DNA from: Parvularcula bermudensis HTCC2503
GTDB lineage: Bacteria > Pseudomonadota > Alphaproteobacteria > Caulobacterales > Parvularculaceae
Direction: 5' to 3'
Length of the DNA stretch: 64,000 nucleotides
Assembly: GCF_000152825.2 (NCBI RefSeq)
Contig: NC_014414.1
Coordinates: 2,356,001-2,420,000 of the forward strand
Both the position numbers and the translations under genes were made by a program. Below, piece by piece: positions 7,626-17,400 of this stretch. Each line of letters opens with the position of its first letter. The first letter of the stretch is position 1. The notes under the pieces are model-generated. The model saw only the letters and a program-made list of their open reading frames with translations. It did no database searches and had not been told where the DNA came from.

Positions 7626-10600
7626 TCCGCCAAGCGCTCCGCCCCCGGCGCATCGGCCAACTCCCGCTCAAGGGCACCACTGGCCGCCAGGCGGGCGCCC
7701 CCAAGACTGGAGAGACCGAGATAAAGGATCGGTGTCAGAAAGAGCGTGAAGAGCGCGGCGAGACCGAGGCCGCCGAACACGACCCACCCGATGGCGCTGC
7801 GCGCCTCTGCCCCCGCCCCGCCGGAAAGGATGAGGGGGACAGCGCCCAAGGCCGTCGAAATCACAGTCATCATGATCGGCCGAGCCCGTAAGAGAGCTGC
7901 CTCACGAACGGCTTCCCGCACCGTACGCCCTTCTCCCCGTAATTGATCGGCAAACTCCACGAGGAGAATCCCGTTCTTTGCCATCAACCCGATCAAAAGG
8001 ATCAATCCGATTTGGGAGTAGATATTGAGGGAGCCCCCCGTCAGCCACAGAACATAGATCGCCGCGGCCAAGGCAAAGGGAACCGTCAGCATGACAACGA
8101 TCGGACTGGTCAGACTCTCAAACTGTGCCACGAGCACAAGAAAGACGATAAGCAAGGCGAAAGCGTAGGTGATCATCAAGTCACGGGATGATTCCTGTAA
8201 GGTCTCTGCCTCCCCCTGGAGCCGCATCTCGATCCCGTCAGGCAAGGTCTCGGCCGCGAGTCGCTCGATCTCCAAAACCGCGTCCGCGAGGGCCACGCCG
8301 GTGGCCACATCGCTTTCCACTTCGATGGCCCGTCGCTGCTCGACCCGGTCGAGTTCGGCGGCCACCCCCTCCTCCACCATGGTCGTCAGGCTCGACATCG
8401 GAATAAGAGCCCCCGACTCTGCCCGAACGAACAGGTTCGAGAGATCCGACGGTTTCCGGATGGCTCGGGTTTCGGACTCGAGCAGGATGGGGATCGCCTG
8501 ATCCTGAACATTGAGATCGACAAGATCCTCCCCCCCGACCATCGTCCGTAGCGTGAGAGAAATTTCGTCCAAGGGGACGCCGAGATCTGACGCGCGCCGC
8601 CGGTCAATCTGGACCGATAGCTGCGGTTGCGTCGGCTGGTAGGAAATTTCGGGATTGGACAAGATCTCCGACTGGCTGTCGATCGCATCGGAAAGCGCCC
8701 GGGCCGCTTGGTAGATGGCGTCGTAATCCCCCCCCACCAGCGCCACTTCGAGGCCGCTGCGCCGACCGCGCCCGATATCGAGACTACCGCGTCCGAAGAC
8801 GGAGACCCGCGCCCCCGGGATCGCCGCCATTTGCGGCGACAATTCCCGGATCAGATCTTGTTGAGAAAGATCCCGATCTTCCCACGGCGCGAGATTGGCG
8901 TTGACGAGAATTCGGTTAGGATCGAAGCGCCCGACCACCGTGTACAGCGACTCGATGACGCCGCTCTCGCGATAGGGAGCAAGGACGTCCTCAATCGCGT
9001 CGGACTGCCGTTCCATATAGGAGAGGCCGACCCCATCGGGCCCCGTGGCGAAGATGACCACCTCGCCTCGATCCTCCGGCGGCACCAATTCACTAGGCAG
9101 CGACAGATAGCCGATCGCCGCCAGACCGGCCGCGAGCAGGCTGATGCCGACCACCGCCCGGGGATGCCGCAAACTGACATCGAGGCCCCGCTCATACACT
9201 TTCATCAGACGACGGCCGACCCGGACGAGGCGGGTATCGCGCACCTCATCATCGACGAACTTGAATTGAGCCGCCATGGCCGGGGCCAGCGTCAGGGCGA
9301 CAAAGGAGGAAATGATCACCGCCATCGCCAGCACGAATCCGAATTCGCGAAACAACCGCCCGGCGGTGGAGGGCAAGAACGAAATCGGGACAAAGACGGC
9401 GACCAGGACCGCCGTCGTCGCCACCACGGCAAAGAACACCTGCTGCGTCCCAATCGCCGCCGCGGCATGGCGCTTGAGCCCTTGGGATTGTTGTCGTTGA
9501 ACGTTCTCCAATACGACAATGGCATCGTCGACAATCAACCCGGTGGCCAGCACCAAGGCCAAGAGGGTGAGGAGATTGATCGAGAACCCCATCAGCCAGA
9601 TTCCCGAAATGGTGCCGATCAACGCGACGGGAATCGCCACGCTGGGGATCAACGTCGCCTTGCCCGACCCCAGAAACAGCCAAATCGTCGTCACGACAAT
9701 CAGCACAGTGAAAATCAAGCTGGTGACCACCTCCCGGACCGAGGTTCTGATGAACACCGCCTCGTCCGACAGGACCCGGATCGACAGGTCCTCGAACCGT
9801 CCATTCAATGCGGCCACCTTTGCGGCAACCGCATCGGAAATCTCGATCGTATTCGATTGTGCCTGGCGCACGATGCCGAGGCCGATGATGGGTGTGCCGT
9901 CAAGCCGCAAAAGATTTTCGGCGTCGGCGGGGGCCAGGATCACATCGGCAACGTCGCCGACCCTGATCTGCTGATCGATAATCACCTCTTTGATGAGATC
10001 CGGCGTCGCGGCCGTCGCTTCGGCCCTGACGATCAGTTCCTGGTCTTGCGACCGAAAGCTGCCGGCGGGGACATCGAAGGGGGCCTGACGCAACGCGTCT
10101 GCCACATCGCTGACGGTGAACCCGAAACGATTGAGCCGCGGCGGATCGATCACGACCCGCATTTGCCGAAGGCGGGTGCCGAATTCTTGAACGGCGGCCA
10201 CCCCATTCACAGAGAGGATTTCCGGCGCAATATCCGTCTCGATGATGCGGGTGAGTTCGTCCTCGGGAAGGACGTCGCTGATGATCGCCAGATCGATGAT
10301 CGGGTCGGCATCCTCGTCGGCCTTCGTGACAAAGATATTTTCCGCCCGATCAGGCAATTCTCGTGTCACGCGACTGACCGCCTCGCGGACATCGGCGGAG
10401 GCATTATCGAGATCGACCCCGGGGTTGAACTCAATCCGCATCCGCGCGTTGTTCTCTTCGCTCGATGAGCGAATTTCTCGCACACCGGACACTCTGGCCA
10501 CCGCCCCTTCGAGGACACTCGTCACTTCGGCGTCGATGGTCTCCGGCGCGCCGCCGGGCAAATTGGCGCGCACACTGACAATAGGCCGGTCGACATCGGG

Positions 10601-10726
10601 CAATTCCCTGATTTCGATGCCGAACATCGCCGCCGCCCCGGCGATCACGATGAGAAGATTGAGAACCGTAATCAGGAGCGGGCGCTTGACCGCCAAAGCG
10701 GGAAGGCCTCTTGCGTGATCGGCCAT
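7622..10726 (-). CDS. RND efflux permease, HAE1 family
   Basis: A complete 1,034-residue inner-membrane RND antiporter. The N-terminus (VKRPLLITVLNLLIVIAGAA) forms TM1. The TM4 motif GLIVDDAIVVLENVQR has the paired proton-relay Asp residues, and the two long periplasmic loops and twelve TM segments fit the family. It sits between its adaptor (one-base overlap) and outer-membrane factor (four-base overlap). It diverges clearly from the permease at the left edge, so the window encodes two separate pumps. No regulator is adjacent. Long frames on the opposite strand are antisense artefacts. Confidence 0.95.
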   Translation of the reverse strand: MADHARGLPALAVKRPLLITVLNLLIVIAGAAAMFGIEIRELPDVDRPIVSVRANLPGGAPETIDAEVTSVLEGAVARVSGVREIRSSSEENNARMRIEFNPGVDLDNASADVREAVSRVTRELPDRAENIFVTKADEDADPIIDLAIISDVLPEDELTRIIETDIAPEILSVNGVAAVQEFGTRLRQMRVVIDPPRLNRFGFTVSDVADALRQAPFDVPAGSFRSQDQELIVRAEATAATPDLIKEVIIDQQIRVGDVADVILAPADAENLLRLDGTPIIGLGIVRQAQSNTIEISDAVAAKVAALNGRFEDLSIRVLSDEAVFIRTSVREVVTSLIFTVLIVVTTIWLFLGSGKATLIPSVAIPVALIGTISGIWLMGFSINLLTLLALVLATGLIVDDAIVVLENVQRQQSQGLKRHAAAAIGTQQVFFAVVATTAVLVAVFVPISFLPSTAGRLFREFGFVLAMAVIISSFVALTLAPAMAAQFKFVDDEVRDTRLVRVGRRLMKVYERGLDVSLRHPRAVVGISLLAAGLAAIGYLSLPSELVPPEDRGEVVIFATGPDGVGLSYMERQSDAIEDVLAPYRESGVIESLYTVVGRFDPNRILVNANLAPWEDRDLSQQDLIRELSPQMAAIPGARVSVFGRGSLDIGRGRRSGLEVALVGGDYDAIYQAARALSDAIDSQSEILSNPEISYQPTQPQLSVQIDRRRASDLGVPLDEISLTLRTMVGGEDLVDLNVQDQAIPILLESETRAIRKPSDLSNLFVRAESGALIPMSSLTTMVEEGVAAELDRVEQRRAIEVESDVATGVALADAVLEIERLAAETLPDGIEMRLQGEAETLQESSRDLMITYAFALLIVFLVLVAQFESLTSPIVVMLTVPFALAAAIYVLWLTGGSLNIYSQIGLILLIGLMAKNGILLVEFADQLRGEGRTVREAVREAALLRARPIMMTVISTALGAVPLILSGGAGAEARSAIGWVVFGGLGLAALFTLFLTPILYLGLSSLGGARLAASGALERELADAPGAERLAE

Positions 10727-11826
10727 CAGAGAGCCGCTCCGCCGACGGTGGTTTGCCCTGGTACAGGGGGCGGCGCGGCCCTCTCGGGCCGGGCATCGAG
10801 GAGGTCGACTAAAGCCCCCTCCCGCATCTTCTGCACGCCTTCGGCCACGATCAAATCACCGGCTTGCAGCGGCGCGCGCACCAAGGCCTGACCGGCAGTA
10901 CGGGAGACAATCGTCACCGCCATCTGCGTTGCGCGACCGTCTTTCACCGCCCAGACATAGGCCCCGTCCCCGCCCCACACGATCGCCGCTTCCGGAACGC
11001 TGGGCAGCGGATCGCCGGGAATGTCAAAACCCACCCGGAAGCTCATGCCGGGTCGCAGCCGATCGGCCTCGTTATTCGCCTCGGCGCGGATTTGGAAAAG
11101 CCGCCGTTGCGGATCGATACGGGCGCCGATGCTGCGCACGACCGCTTCGACGTGTTGCTGGCCAGCGGCGAAGGGCTGGAGGGACAGCCGATCCCCAGGC
11201 TGTATCATGTTAAAGACCTGCTCTGGAGCCTCGAAATCGATAAACAGGCGGGTGCGCGCATCGAGCTGGGTAATCGCGGTATCGGTGCCGATCCGGGCGC
11301 CGGGATCGATCTGGGGAATACCGACATAGCCCGCAAAGGGCGCCCTCACCTGGCGATCGGCCAATGTCTCCTCTGCCAGACGCAATTCGATTTGCGCCGC
11401 TTCAACGGCCGTTCGCGCGGCGTCGATCTGGCTCTCGGAAACGGCCCCTTCGACATCGATCCGGCCATAGCGATCCAGTAATTGTTGCGCTTCCTTAAGG
11501 GCGACCCGGGCTCTCGCCACATCTAGACGTTCCTCGGCATCTTCAAAGGCAGCGAGGATCGCCCCCGCCTCAACGAAATCACCGGCCTCGAAAAAGACGC
11601 CGGTCACCTCGCCGCCGGTCTCGGGAAAGATCGTGGCTTGCTGCTGGGCCCGGGCGGTGCCCACGGCCTCAACCCGCTCGCTCAGCCGCTGCAATTCTAC
11701 CCGATGGGGAATGACGTTGGTCCCCGCCCCGCCCTCTCGATTGGTGGGGGCCTCCTCACCGCCGCACGCCCCCAGCGCCGCGCCGATGACGAAGACGATG
11801 GCCATTCGAAAAATATTGCACCGCAC
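10726..11826 (-). CDS. RND efflux periplasmic adaptor lipoprotein
   Basis: A membrane-fusion protein of 366 residues. I start it at the GTG at 11826, which has the strong Shine-Dalgarno AAGGAGG five bases upstream. This gives MRCNIFRMAIVFVIGAALGAC, a compact lipoprotein signal with the lipobox LGAC. A longer frame opens at 11901 inside an AT-rich promoter-like stretch and lacks a ribosome site. The lipoyl halves, helical hairpin (LKEAQQLLDRYGRI) and second lipoyl half (VRAPFAGYVGIPQID) follow in order. It is the first gene of the adaptor-permease-channel operon. Confidence 0.92.
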   Translation of the reverse strand: MRCNIFRMAIVFVIGAALGACGGEEAPTNREGGAGTNVIPHRVELQRLSERVEAVGTARAQQQATIFPETGGEVTGVFFEAGDFVEAGAILAAFEDAEERLDVARARVALKEAQQLLDRYGRIDVEGAVSESQIDAARTAVEAAQIELRLAEETLADRQVRAPFAGYVGIPQIDPGARIGTDTAITQLDARTRLFIDFEAPEQVFNMIQPGDRLSLQPFAAGQQHVEAVVRSIGARIDPQRRLFQIRAEANNEADRLRPGMSFRVGFDIPGDPLPSVPEAAIVWGGDGAYVWAVKDGRATQMAVTIVSRTAGQALVRAPLQAGDLIVAEGVQKMREGALVDLLDARPERAAPPPVPGQTTVGGAAL

Positions 11827-11879
11827 CTTCGCCTCCTTCACCCGGTCATTCCGGGCCGCCCCCTTGGCATAACGTGTCA

Positions 11880-11915
11880 CAAAATTATTATTCTTAGCCA
11901 AATAATCGTTATTTG
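11880..11915 (-). promoter_or_regulatory. AT-rich promoter region with inverted repeat upstream of the second RND operon
   Basis: This is a sharply AT-rich patch in GC-rich surroundings, 55-90 bases upstream of the adaptor GTG. It contains the inverted repeat ATTATT-N8-AATAAT (11887-11906). It probably holds the operon promoter and may be an operator. No -35/-10 pair is assigned. Confidence 0.35.
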
Positions 11916-12016
11916 CTGCCCTGGCACTGGCCTTGGCAAACCTTTTTCGGGGGGTCGTTCACAACAGCACAAGGAAACTAAGGCGATGCCGCGCGGCGTC
12001 GATATCGCCGCTCCGC

Positions 12017-12490
12017 TTAATCGCGCTGCCACGTGCCTGAGCGGCCGCCGCTTTTGGCCACAAGCTGGATCGGCCCGATCACCAGATCTTTCTGCTGGGC
12101 CTTGAGCATATCGTAGATCGTCAGACAGGCGACAGAGACCGCCGTCAGGGCTTCCATCTCGACCCCTGTACGACCGGTGGTCCGCGCCGTTGCCACCACT
12201 TTCAGCCCCGGCGCATCCGGATCCGGCGTGACGACGACATCGACCTTGTCGAGGGGCAGAGGGTGGCAAAGCGGAATCAAGTCCGCGGTCCGCTTCGCGC
12301 CGGTAATCCCGGCAAGGCTGGCAATCTGAGCCACATCGCCCTTGGGCGTCGCGCCTGAGACAAGGGCAAGGGTCTGCGGTGACATGCGCACAAGCCCCTC
12401 CGCCACGGCTTCGCGCACCGTCGCCTGTTTGCCGGACACATCCACCATGGCGGGGCGTCCATTGCGAAAATGCGTCAGATCCTCATTCAT
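12017..12490 (-). CDS. moaC: Cyclic pyranopterin monophosphate synthase MoaC
   Basis: A 157-residue enzyme that, after MoaA, makes cyclic pyranopterin monophosphate in molybdenum-cofactor synthesis. The family signatures are intact: MVDVSGK near the start, [15 protein letters not shown] in the middle and [20 protein letters not shown] toward the C-terminus. It is full length. It overlaps the upstream moaB stop by four bases and ends the operon tauE-moaA'E'-moaB-moaC. Its upstream partner MoaA is represented locally only by a truncated fusion, so an intact moaA must exist elsewhere if the pathway works. Confidence 0.96.
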   Translation of the reverse strand: MNEDLTHFRNGRPAMVDVSGKQATVREAVAEGLVRMSPQTLALVSGATPKGDVAQIASLAGITGAKRTADLIPLCHPLPLDKVDVVVTPDPDAPGLKVVATARTTGRTGVEMEALTAVSVACLTIYDMLKAQQKDLVIGPIQLVAKSGGRSGTWQRD

Positions 12491-13038
12491 CGTTCGGTCA
12501 ATCTCGGCATGATTTCATGCAGGTTGCACGGACGGTGCCGACTGTCGAGCTGGGGCGCGATCACCTTGTCCCACCCATCCTTGCACGCACCGGTGGAGCC
12601 CGGCAGGCAAAAGACAAAGATCGCCCGGCTGCCATCCGTCGCGGGAACGATCCCTGCGCAGGCCCGACTTTGGAGGGTCGAGAGCCCGACACTGTCATAG
12701 CTCACCATGTGAAAGACCACCGCAAAGCCTTCAAGGGTTTTCGAGAATAAGGGGGATATCGCTTCCACCGTCACGTCCCGGCCGGTCAGGCCCGTTCCCC
12801 CGGTCGTCAGGACCGCATCGACCCGCCCGCTATCGGCCCAATCCTGCACCTGCCGGGACAGAAGCTCCTGTTCATCGGGGACGATCCGCCGGTCGGCGAG
12901 ATCGTGCCCTGCTGCCGTAAGACGCGCGACCAGCAGGTCCCCAGAGCGGTCATCCGCCGCCGTCCTGGTGTCGGAGACGGTCATGACAGCGATCCGCAGA
13001 GGGACAAAAGGGCGGCTCTCATCGATCCTCGACGTCAT
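12487..13038 (-). CDS. moaB: Molybdenum cofactor biosynthesis protein MoaB
   Basis: A 183-residue MoaB/MogA-fold protein that adenylylates or handles molybdopterin. Family motifs are [16 protein letters not shown] near the N-terminus and [16 protein letters not shown] in the middle, the latter being the MPT-binding loop. The frame is open to 13128, but the ATG at 13038 has GGGGGAG just upstream and is preferred. The start overlaps the chimeric moaA'-moaE' stop by four bases and the stop overlaps moaC, so all are coupled. Confidence 0.93.
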   Translation of the reverse strand: MTSRIDESRPFVPLRIAVMTVSDTRTAADDRSGDLLVARLTAAGHDLADRRIVPDEQELLSRQVQDWADSGRVDAVLTTGGTGLTGRDVTVEAISPLFSKTLEGFAVVFHMVSYDSVGLSTLQSRACAGIVPATDGSRAIFVFCLPGSTGACKDGWDKVIAPQLDSRHRPCNLHEIMPRLTER

Positions 13039-13394
13039 TGGCTCTCCCCCCATCGGTCCTTGTCCTGAAAATCCGCCGCCCGGGGCTCGATCCAGCGCTC
13101 CCCCTGGTCTCCCCGTTCCCTCTTCCAAAAGGGCGCGGCGGTTTTGAGATAGTCCATCAGATAGTCCGCTCCCTCAGATGATAGATCACCGCCGCGTCGA
13201 ATAAAGGTTGCCGCAAGATGAGCCAGTTCTTCCCCACTGAGCAGGGCAGACTTGGGGAGGAAATCGGGGCGGGCCGCCAGACAATACTGGCACCGCAAAT
13301 CGCATCGATCGGTCACTGAAAGCCGTAAATAGGTGATGTCGCGGCCATAACCGTCCGTCAGCGGTGCAATGTTCGCTCTATCGTCAAAGGCCAT
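13035..13394 (-). pseudogene. moaA'-moaE' in-frame fusion remnant
   Basis: A 119-codon frame. Residues 1-69 match the N-terminus of the radical-SAM enzyme MoaA: RDITYLRLSVTDRCDLRCQY contains the start of the CxxxCxxC cluster, at Cys31, Cys35 and Cys38. Residues about 76-115 match the C-terminus of MoaE, the large subunit of molybdopterin synthase: YLMDYLKTAAPFWKRE and RWIEPRAADFQDKDRW, with Lys84 and Lys91 at the positions of E. coli MoaE Lys119 and Lys126. Everything between, including most of MoaA, any moaD and the MoaE N-terminus, is gone and the frame is kept. GGGGAGATA precedes the ATG. Neither parental enzyme could work in this form. An assembly error is the main alternative. Confidence 0.85.
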
Positions 13395-14181
13395 TATCTC
13401 CCCCCGTCCACAAAGTGAGGAAACGCGCTAAAAGCCTTAGGCCTACAAGCATGACCAGCCCCCCCGTCGCCGCCTTGAGTAAGGCGGGGGACAGAACCTT
13501 CACCCCGAGATGAGAGCCGATCTGCCCTCCGATCCCCACCGCCAGGAGGAGCGGCCAATAGAGAGTCAGATCGGCGACCTCTTCGCCCTTGAGCTTCGTT
13601 GCTTGCCCCGCAAGCCCGGCGAGGGAATTGAGGAGGATGAACAGGGATGTGGTCCCTGCAATCGCACGGCTCTCGCCCCAACGGGACAGATGCAGGATCG
13701 GCGCAAGAAAAATCCCGCCGCCAATGCCCACCACGCCGGACAAAAAGCCAACGCCCGCGCCGATCGGCAGCGCGATCACGCGCCCCCATGAAGGAAGCCT
13801 GTCTCTCTGCCCCTCTGGATGACCGAAGGACCGACGACCCATTGTTTCCATGGCCATGACGCCCCCAGCGATGAGCAGGCTGACGCCGAGTAGCCCCGTA
13901 AAGAGGCGCTCGGACACCACCAGGGTGCCGCCCCATGCCGCCATCGGGACGGAAACACCGCAGATGGGTAGGGCCCGGCGCCAGGGCAGGGTGCCGGCGC
14001 GGGCGAACCGCACACATCCCCCGGCGACCACCAGCAGATTGCAGCTCAAGGAGAGAATCGGCAGCACGGTATAGCTGATGCCGCTGAGCGCCAGCAGCGC
14101 CGTATAGGTTGACCCGCCCCCAAAGCCGACACTGGCATAGGCCAGCGCCGTTACCGCGAAGGCAAGGGCAAGAAACAGCAC
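13384..14181 (-). CDS. TauE/SafE-family sulfite/anion exporter
   Basis: A 265-residue integral membrane protein with about eight hydrophobic helices and the duplicated TauE/SafE signature: ASVGFGGGSTYTALL near the N-terminus and SGVVGIGGGIFLAPIL near residue 150. The family moves sulfite, sulfoacetate or other anions. The start is a GTG and no alternative in-frame start lies upstream. The stop overlaps the moaA'E' start by 11 bases, placing this gene at the head of the molybdenum-cofactor operon. A role in molybdate or sulfur supply is speculative. Confidence 0.85.
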   Translation of the reverse strand: MLFLALAFAVTALAYASVGFGGGSTYTALLALSGISYTVLPILSLSCNLLVVAGGCVRFARAGTLPWRRALPICGVSVPMAAWGGTLVVSERLFTGLLGVSLLIAGGVMAMETMGRRSFGHPEGQRDRLPSWGRVIALPIGAGVGFLSGVVGIGGGIFLAPILHLSRWGESRAIAGTTSLFILLNSLAGLAGQATKLKGEEVADLTLYWPLLLAVGIGGQIGSHLGVKVLSPALLKAATGGLVMLVGLRLLARFLTLWTGGDNGL

Positions 14182-14489
14182 GCAATAATCGCCTCTTCGT
14201 GTCCCAGTTGGCCCATGTCATCGCTGAAGTTAAGCATATCGCCCAGACCGACAACACCAAGGATCGCCCGGCAACGCGGCCGCCCGTGACGCTGGGGAGC
14301 GGGTGGACGTCATCACGCTCTAGTCGCTGACGTCCCCGCCCCCCTTTCCGGGGGACGCGGCGCTGCGGGTCGCACCGCCCTAGTCTGCTCAAAAGTGCTT
14401 AAGCCCCCTTCAACAGGAAAGGGCGACGCGAATACGCCGCGCCGCCCACTCACCGGTCACTAACGGGGATTAAGTGCCCGGCGAGATCC
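14182..14489. other. Intergenic region between the autotransporter and tauE
   Basis: This 308-bp stretch has no convincing gene. A 28-codon frame starting near 14240 on the minus strand (MLNFSDDMGQLGHEEA...) overlaps the tauE start and has no family resemblance. The right half probably holds the tauE-moa promoter; the left end holds the terminator at 14421. I looked for a molybdenum-cofactor riboswitch and could not convince myself of one. Confidence 0.6.
14421..14447 (-). terminator. Probable rho-independent terminator of the autotransporter gene
   Basis: On the minus strand this forms a ten-base-pair stem (one G-U pair) with a seven-base loop, followed by a short TTT run, about 45 bases after the autotransporter stop. 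Confidence 0.5.
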
Positions 14490-17400
14490 TCAAAAGCGTT
14501 GAGTGAAGGAAAGGCCCAAGCCAACACTGCTCACCGTGCCGAGCTGAGCCGACGAGTTCACCGACAAGCGGCCGCCGGGCCGGATCTCGGTGGTCAGCCC
14601 GCCTTCGAACTCGAACTGGCTCGATACCTCTTCGCCATTTGTTTCAAACGGCCCGTCAAAAGCCGTCGGCTCGGAGAAGCGCGATACAAACGTATGCTGC
14701 GTATCGCCGAAGTAATGCACGCCAGCCAAGCGGGCATGGGCGTTGAGCGTATCGGCAACGGCGTAGGACACTGTCGTACCGATCGCGATCTCGCCTCGTG
14801 TAAAGGATGCATCCTCAACCGAGAGGGCCGTCGCCTGGCCTTCACCGATCTCGAAGCCATCGATTTCCATCGATGAAACCCCGACGCCCACGAACGGATC
14901 AATCGAGAGATTGCCCTGCTTGTAAAGCGCGACCGAAAGCGCCGCTTGAGCATCGACACTACTGACGTCGCTCGATGCAGCCTGCTGGGTCAGCCGATCG
15001 CTGATCGGCTCGGCGGTCACCATGGTAAGGTTTTGCTCCCCCGTGGCGACGCCGACGAGGACGTTCAGATTACCGCTGGTGCCCAGCATGGTGACGGGCG
15101 CCTCCATCGACGCCGCAAGCTGGAACAGCTCACCATCCACATGGTCCGCAAGCGAGCTGTCTTGCTCGCCGTCGAACGAGGTGTAACCGACCGCAGCGCC
15201 AAGACGGACCGGTCCGGCCTGGTATCCAGACACCCCAAAGGCCAGGCGGTCTGCGTCGCCGCTGAAGCCTTGGAATTCGGGATCCTCGTCTTTGTCGAGG
15301 GAGAAGCGTTCCGCCGCTCCCCAGAGGTTGTGCTCACCGCTCACGGCGTCACGATTGTTCTGGCGCACGGCCGCCAGCAATGAGTCCTGTGCCGCAAGCA
15401 CCGTACGCGCACTAATATCGAGCGCCTCGGGGGTGAGCTGCGTGAGGGCGTCGTTCAACACGGCGGCATCATCGATCGCGCCGATCGCCGTGATGAGTGT
15501 GAGCAGATCATCGTTCACCTCATCGAGGGTGAGGGTCGTGATGAGAGCGTCACCGGCATTGGCGGCATTTTCAGCAAGGCCGTCAATGTCGGACGCTGCG
15601 GCAAGAAAAGTCCTGAGGATCAGGTCCGCATTTGCCTCGTCCAGGATCAGATCGTTCGAGATCAGAAGGCCATTCTCAAAGTCGACATCGACGAATGAGC
15701 CGCTGATGACGCCATTCGCATCGATAATGCGAACGTCATTGGCGCCGAAATTCAAGGATCCCGAGATATCGGTCTGTAATTGCCCATCAAGGACAACATC
15801 GCCCGCCGAAATGATCTGGTCGAAACCGGTATTGTCGATTTCGACGACAAAGACGCTGTTCGACCCAAAAGTGACATCGCCATCAACCGTGAGTGTCCCC
15901 GGTGAATTACCGACATTGAGAAGGCCGTCATTCACGAAATCACCGACGATCAGCGAACCGTCGCGCGCCGTAAAGCTCGTCCCAGCGGCCACCTCGACCA
16001 GGGCTGCTTCCAGCGTCCCGTCGAGGACGTTCGCCCCCGCATTGAAGCTCACCTGGGTGAGCCCTTGGTGCACCCCTTCAAGCGTGATGCCCTCGCCATT
16101 AAAGGTGAAGACCTCAAACTGCTGCAGGCTATCGTCGACGCCGCCGGAATTCACAAGGGTTCGTGCCGCCCCTGAGAAATTGACCGTGTCGTTACCATCG
16201 CCACCAAAAGCGGTGGTGAAGCTCCCGCCTTGGTCGTTGAACACATCGTCGCCGCCGAGGAAGAAAACGCGACCGTCCAGCGTGCCGCCCGCCTCAAGGG
16301 TAAGTGCCATGCTGGCATCGACGCTTCGGTCGATGACCGACCCTGCAGGGCCTGTCACGACGGCGCCGTTGCGCACGAATACCTCAGATCCCGCTACAGT
16401 CGTGACATCGATCCCCCAACTGGTGCGGCCGTCCACAAGGCCCGCGACATCGACAAATGTCGACCCGGTACCGTCATTGATCGCCGTGATGGCATCGACA
16501 TTATCAGTATTACCCTCCGCAGCCCCGATGACATCACCGGTGGCCACGATGCTGAGGTCACCATCGGTGCCTTGTCGCGCGAAGATGCCCTCGCCCGCAT
16601 CGCCGATGGCCGACCCACTCATCGTGATTGAGACATCAGTATTCGCGGGCGCTGGCGCCTCCGCTTCTGGATCAACCACCACCACTTGGCGATTGACATT
16701 CTCGACAAAGATGGCCTCGACACCACCCTCAATATCCCCAGAGATATCGAGAGTGACCTGTCCTTCGCCTTCATGGTTGGCGAAGACACCCACAAAGTCA
16801 CCTCTGACGCTGCCCGTTGTCGTCACCGAGATGTCACCGACCCCGGAATGCTCCGCTTCGATGCCCCGATCGCCGGCGGTCACAATGCCGTGCGCCTCGA
16901 CGCTGATATTGCCGATTTCGTCATGGTCGGCGTTGATGCCGTGCTGTCCAATCTCAGTACCGCCGGTCACATTGCCGTTCGCGATAATAAGGATGTCGCC
17001 ATTGTCGTTACCAAAGGCCTGGATTCCTTCATCGCCGCCAATCACGTCGCCATTGGTGATGATGGTTGTGTCACCCGCGCCGTTATTTTTGACGAAGATC
17101 GCGTCGCCCAGACCGCTGACAAGGCCATCCGTCACGATACGGACATTCCCGTCATCGAACACCTCCGCGTCTATGCCTCGGCTCTCGGCACTCGTGATAT
17201 CGCCACTCGTTGTGATGCTCAGATCCCCCTGACCAAATAGATTGGCGCTAATCGCGGTTTGCTCGGCGTCGATGTCCGCGGTCGAAATGGTGAGCGAACC
17301 ATTGGCAGCAGCGAGAACGCCAATAGTGCCGCTCAGTTCGCCCTGTGCATCGATGAAGGTGTCACCCGTTCCGAAATGGTTAACATCGAGGGCTATACCC

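Noticed and set aside
8627-10468. 613-codon open frame on the plus strand opposite the RND permease
   Set aside because: Its translation is rich in His, Arg, Asp and Gly with no family resemblance. It mirrors a well-supported gene on the other strand, a usual artefact in GC-rich DNA.
14182-14420. Molybdenum-cofactor riboswitch upstream of the tauE-moa operon
   Set aside because: The context is right, but I could not place the conserved stems and loops. A covariance-model search would decide.
15292-17232. 646-codon plus-strand frame opposite the autotransporter
   Set aside because: It is a Ser/Pro/Thr-rich repetitive translation that is simply the complement of the repetitive passenger.
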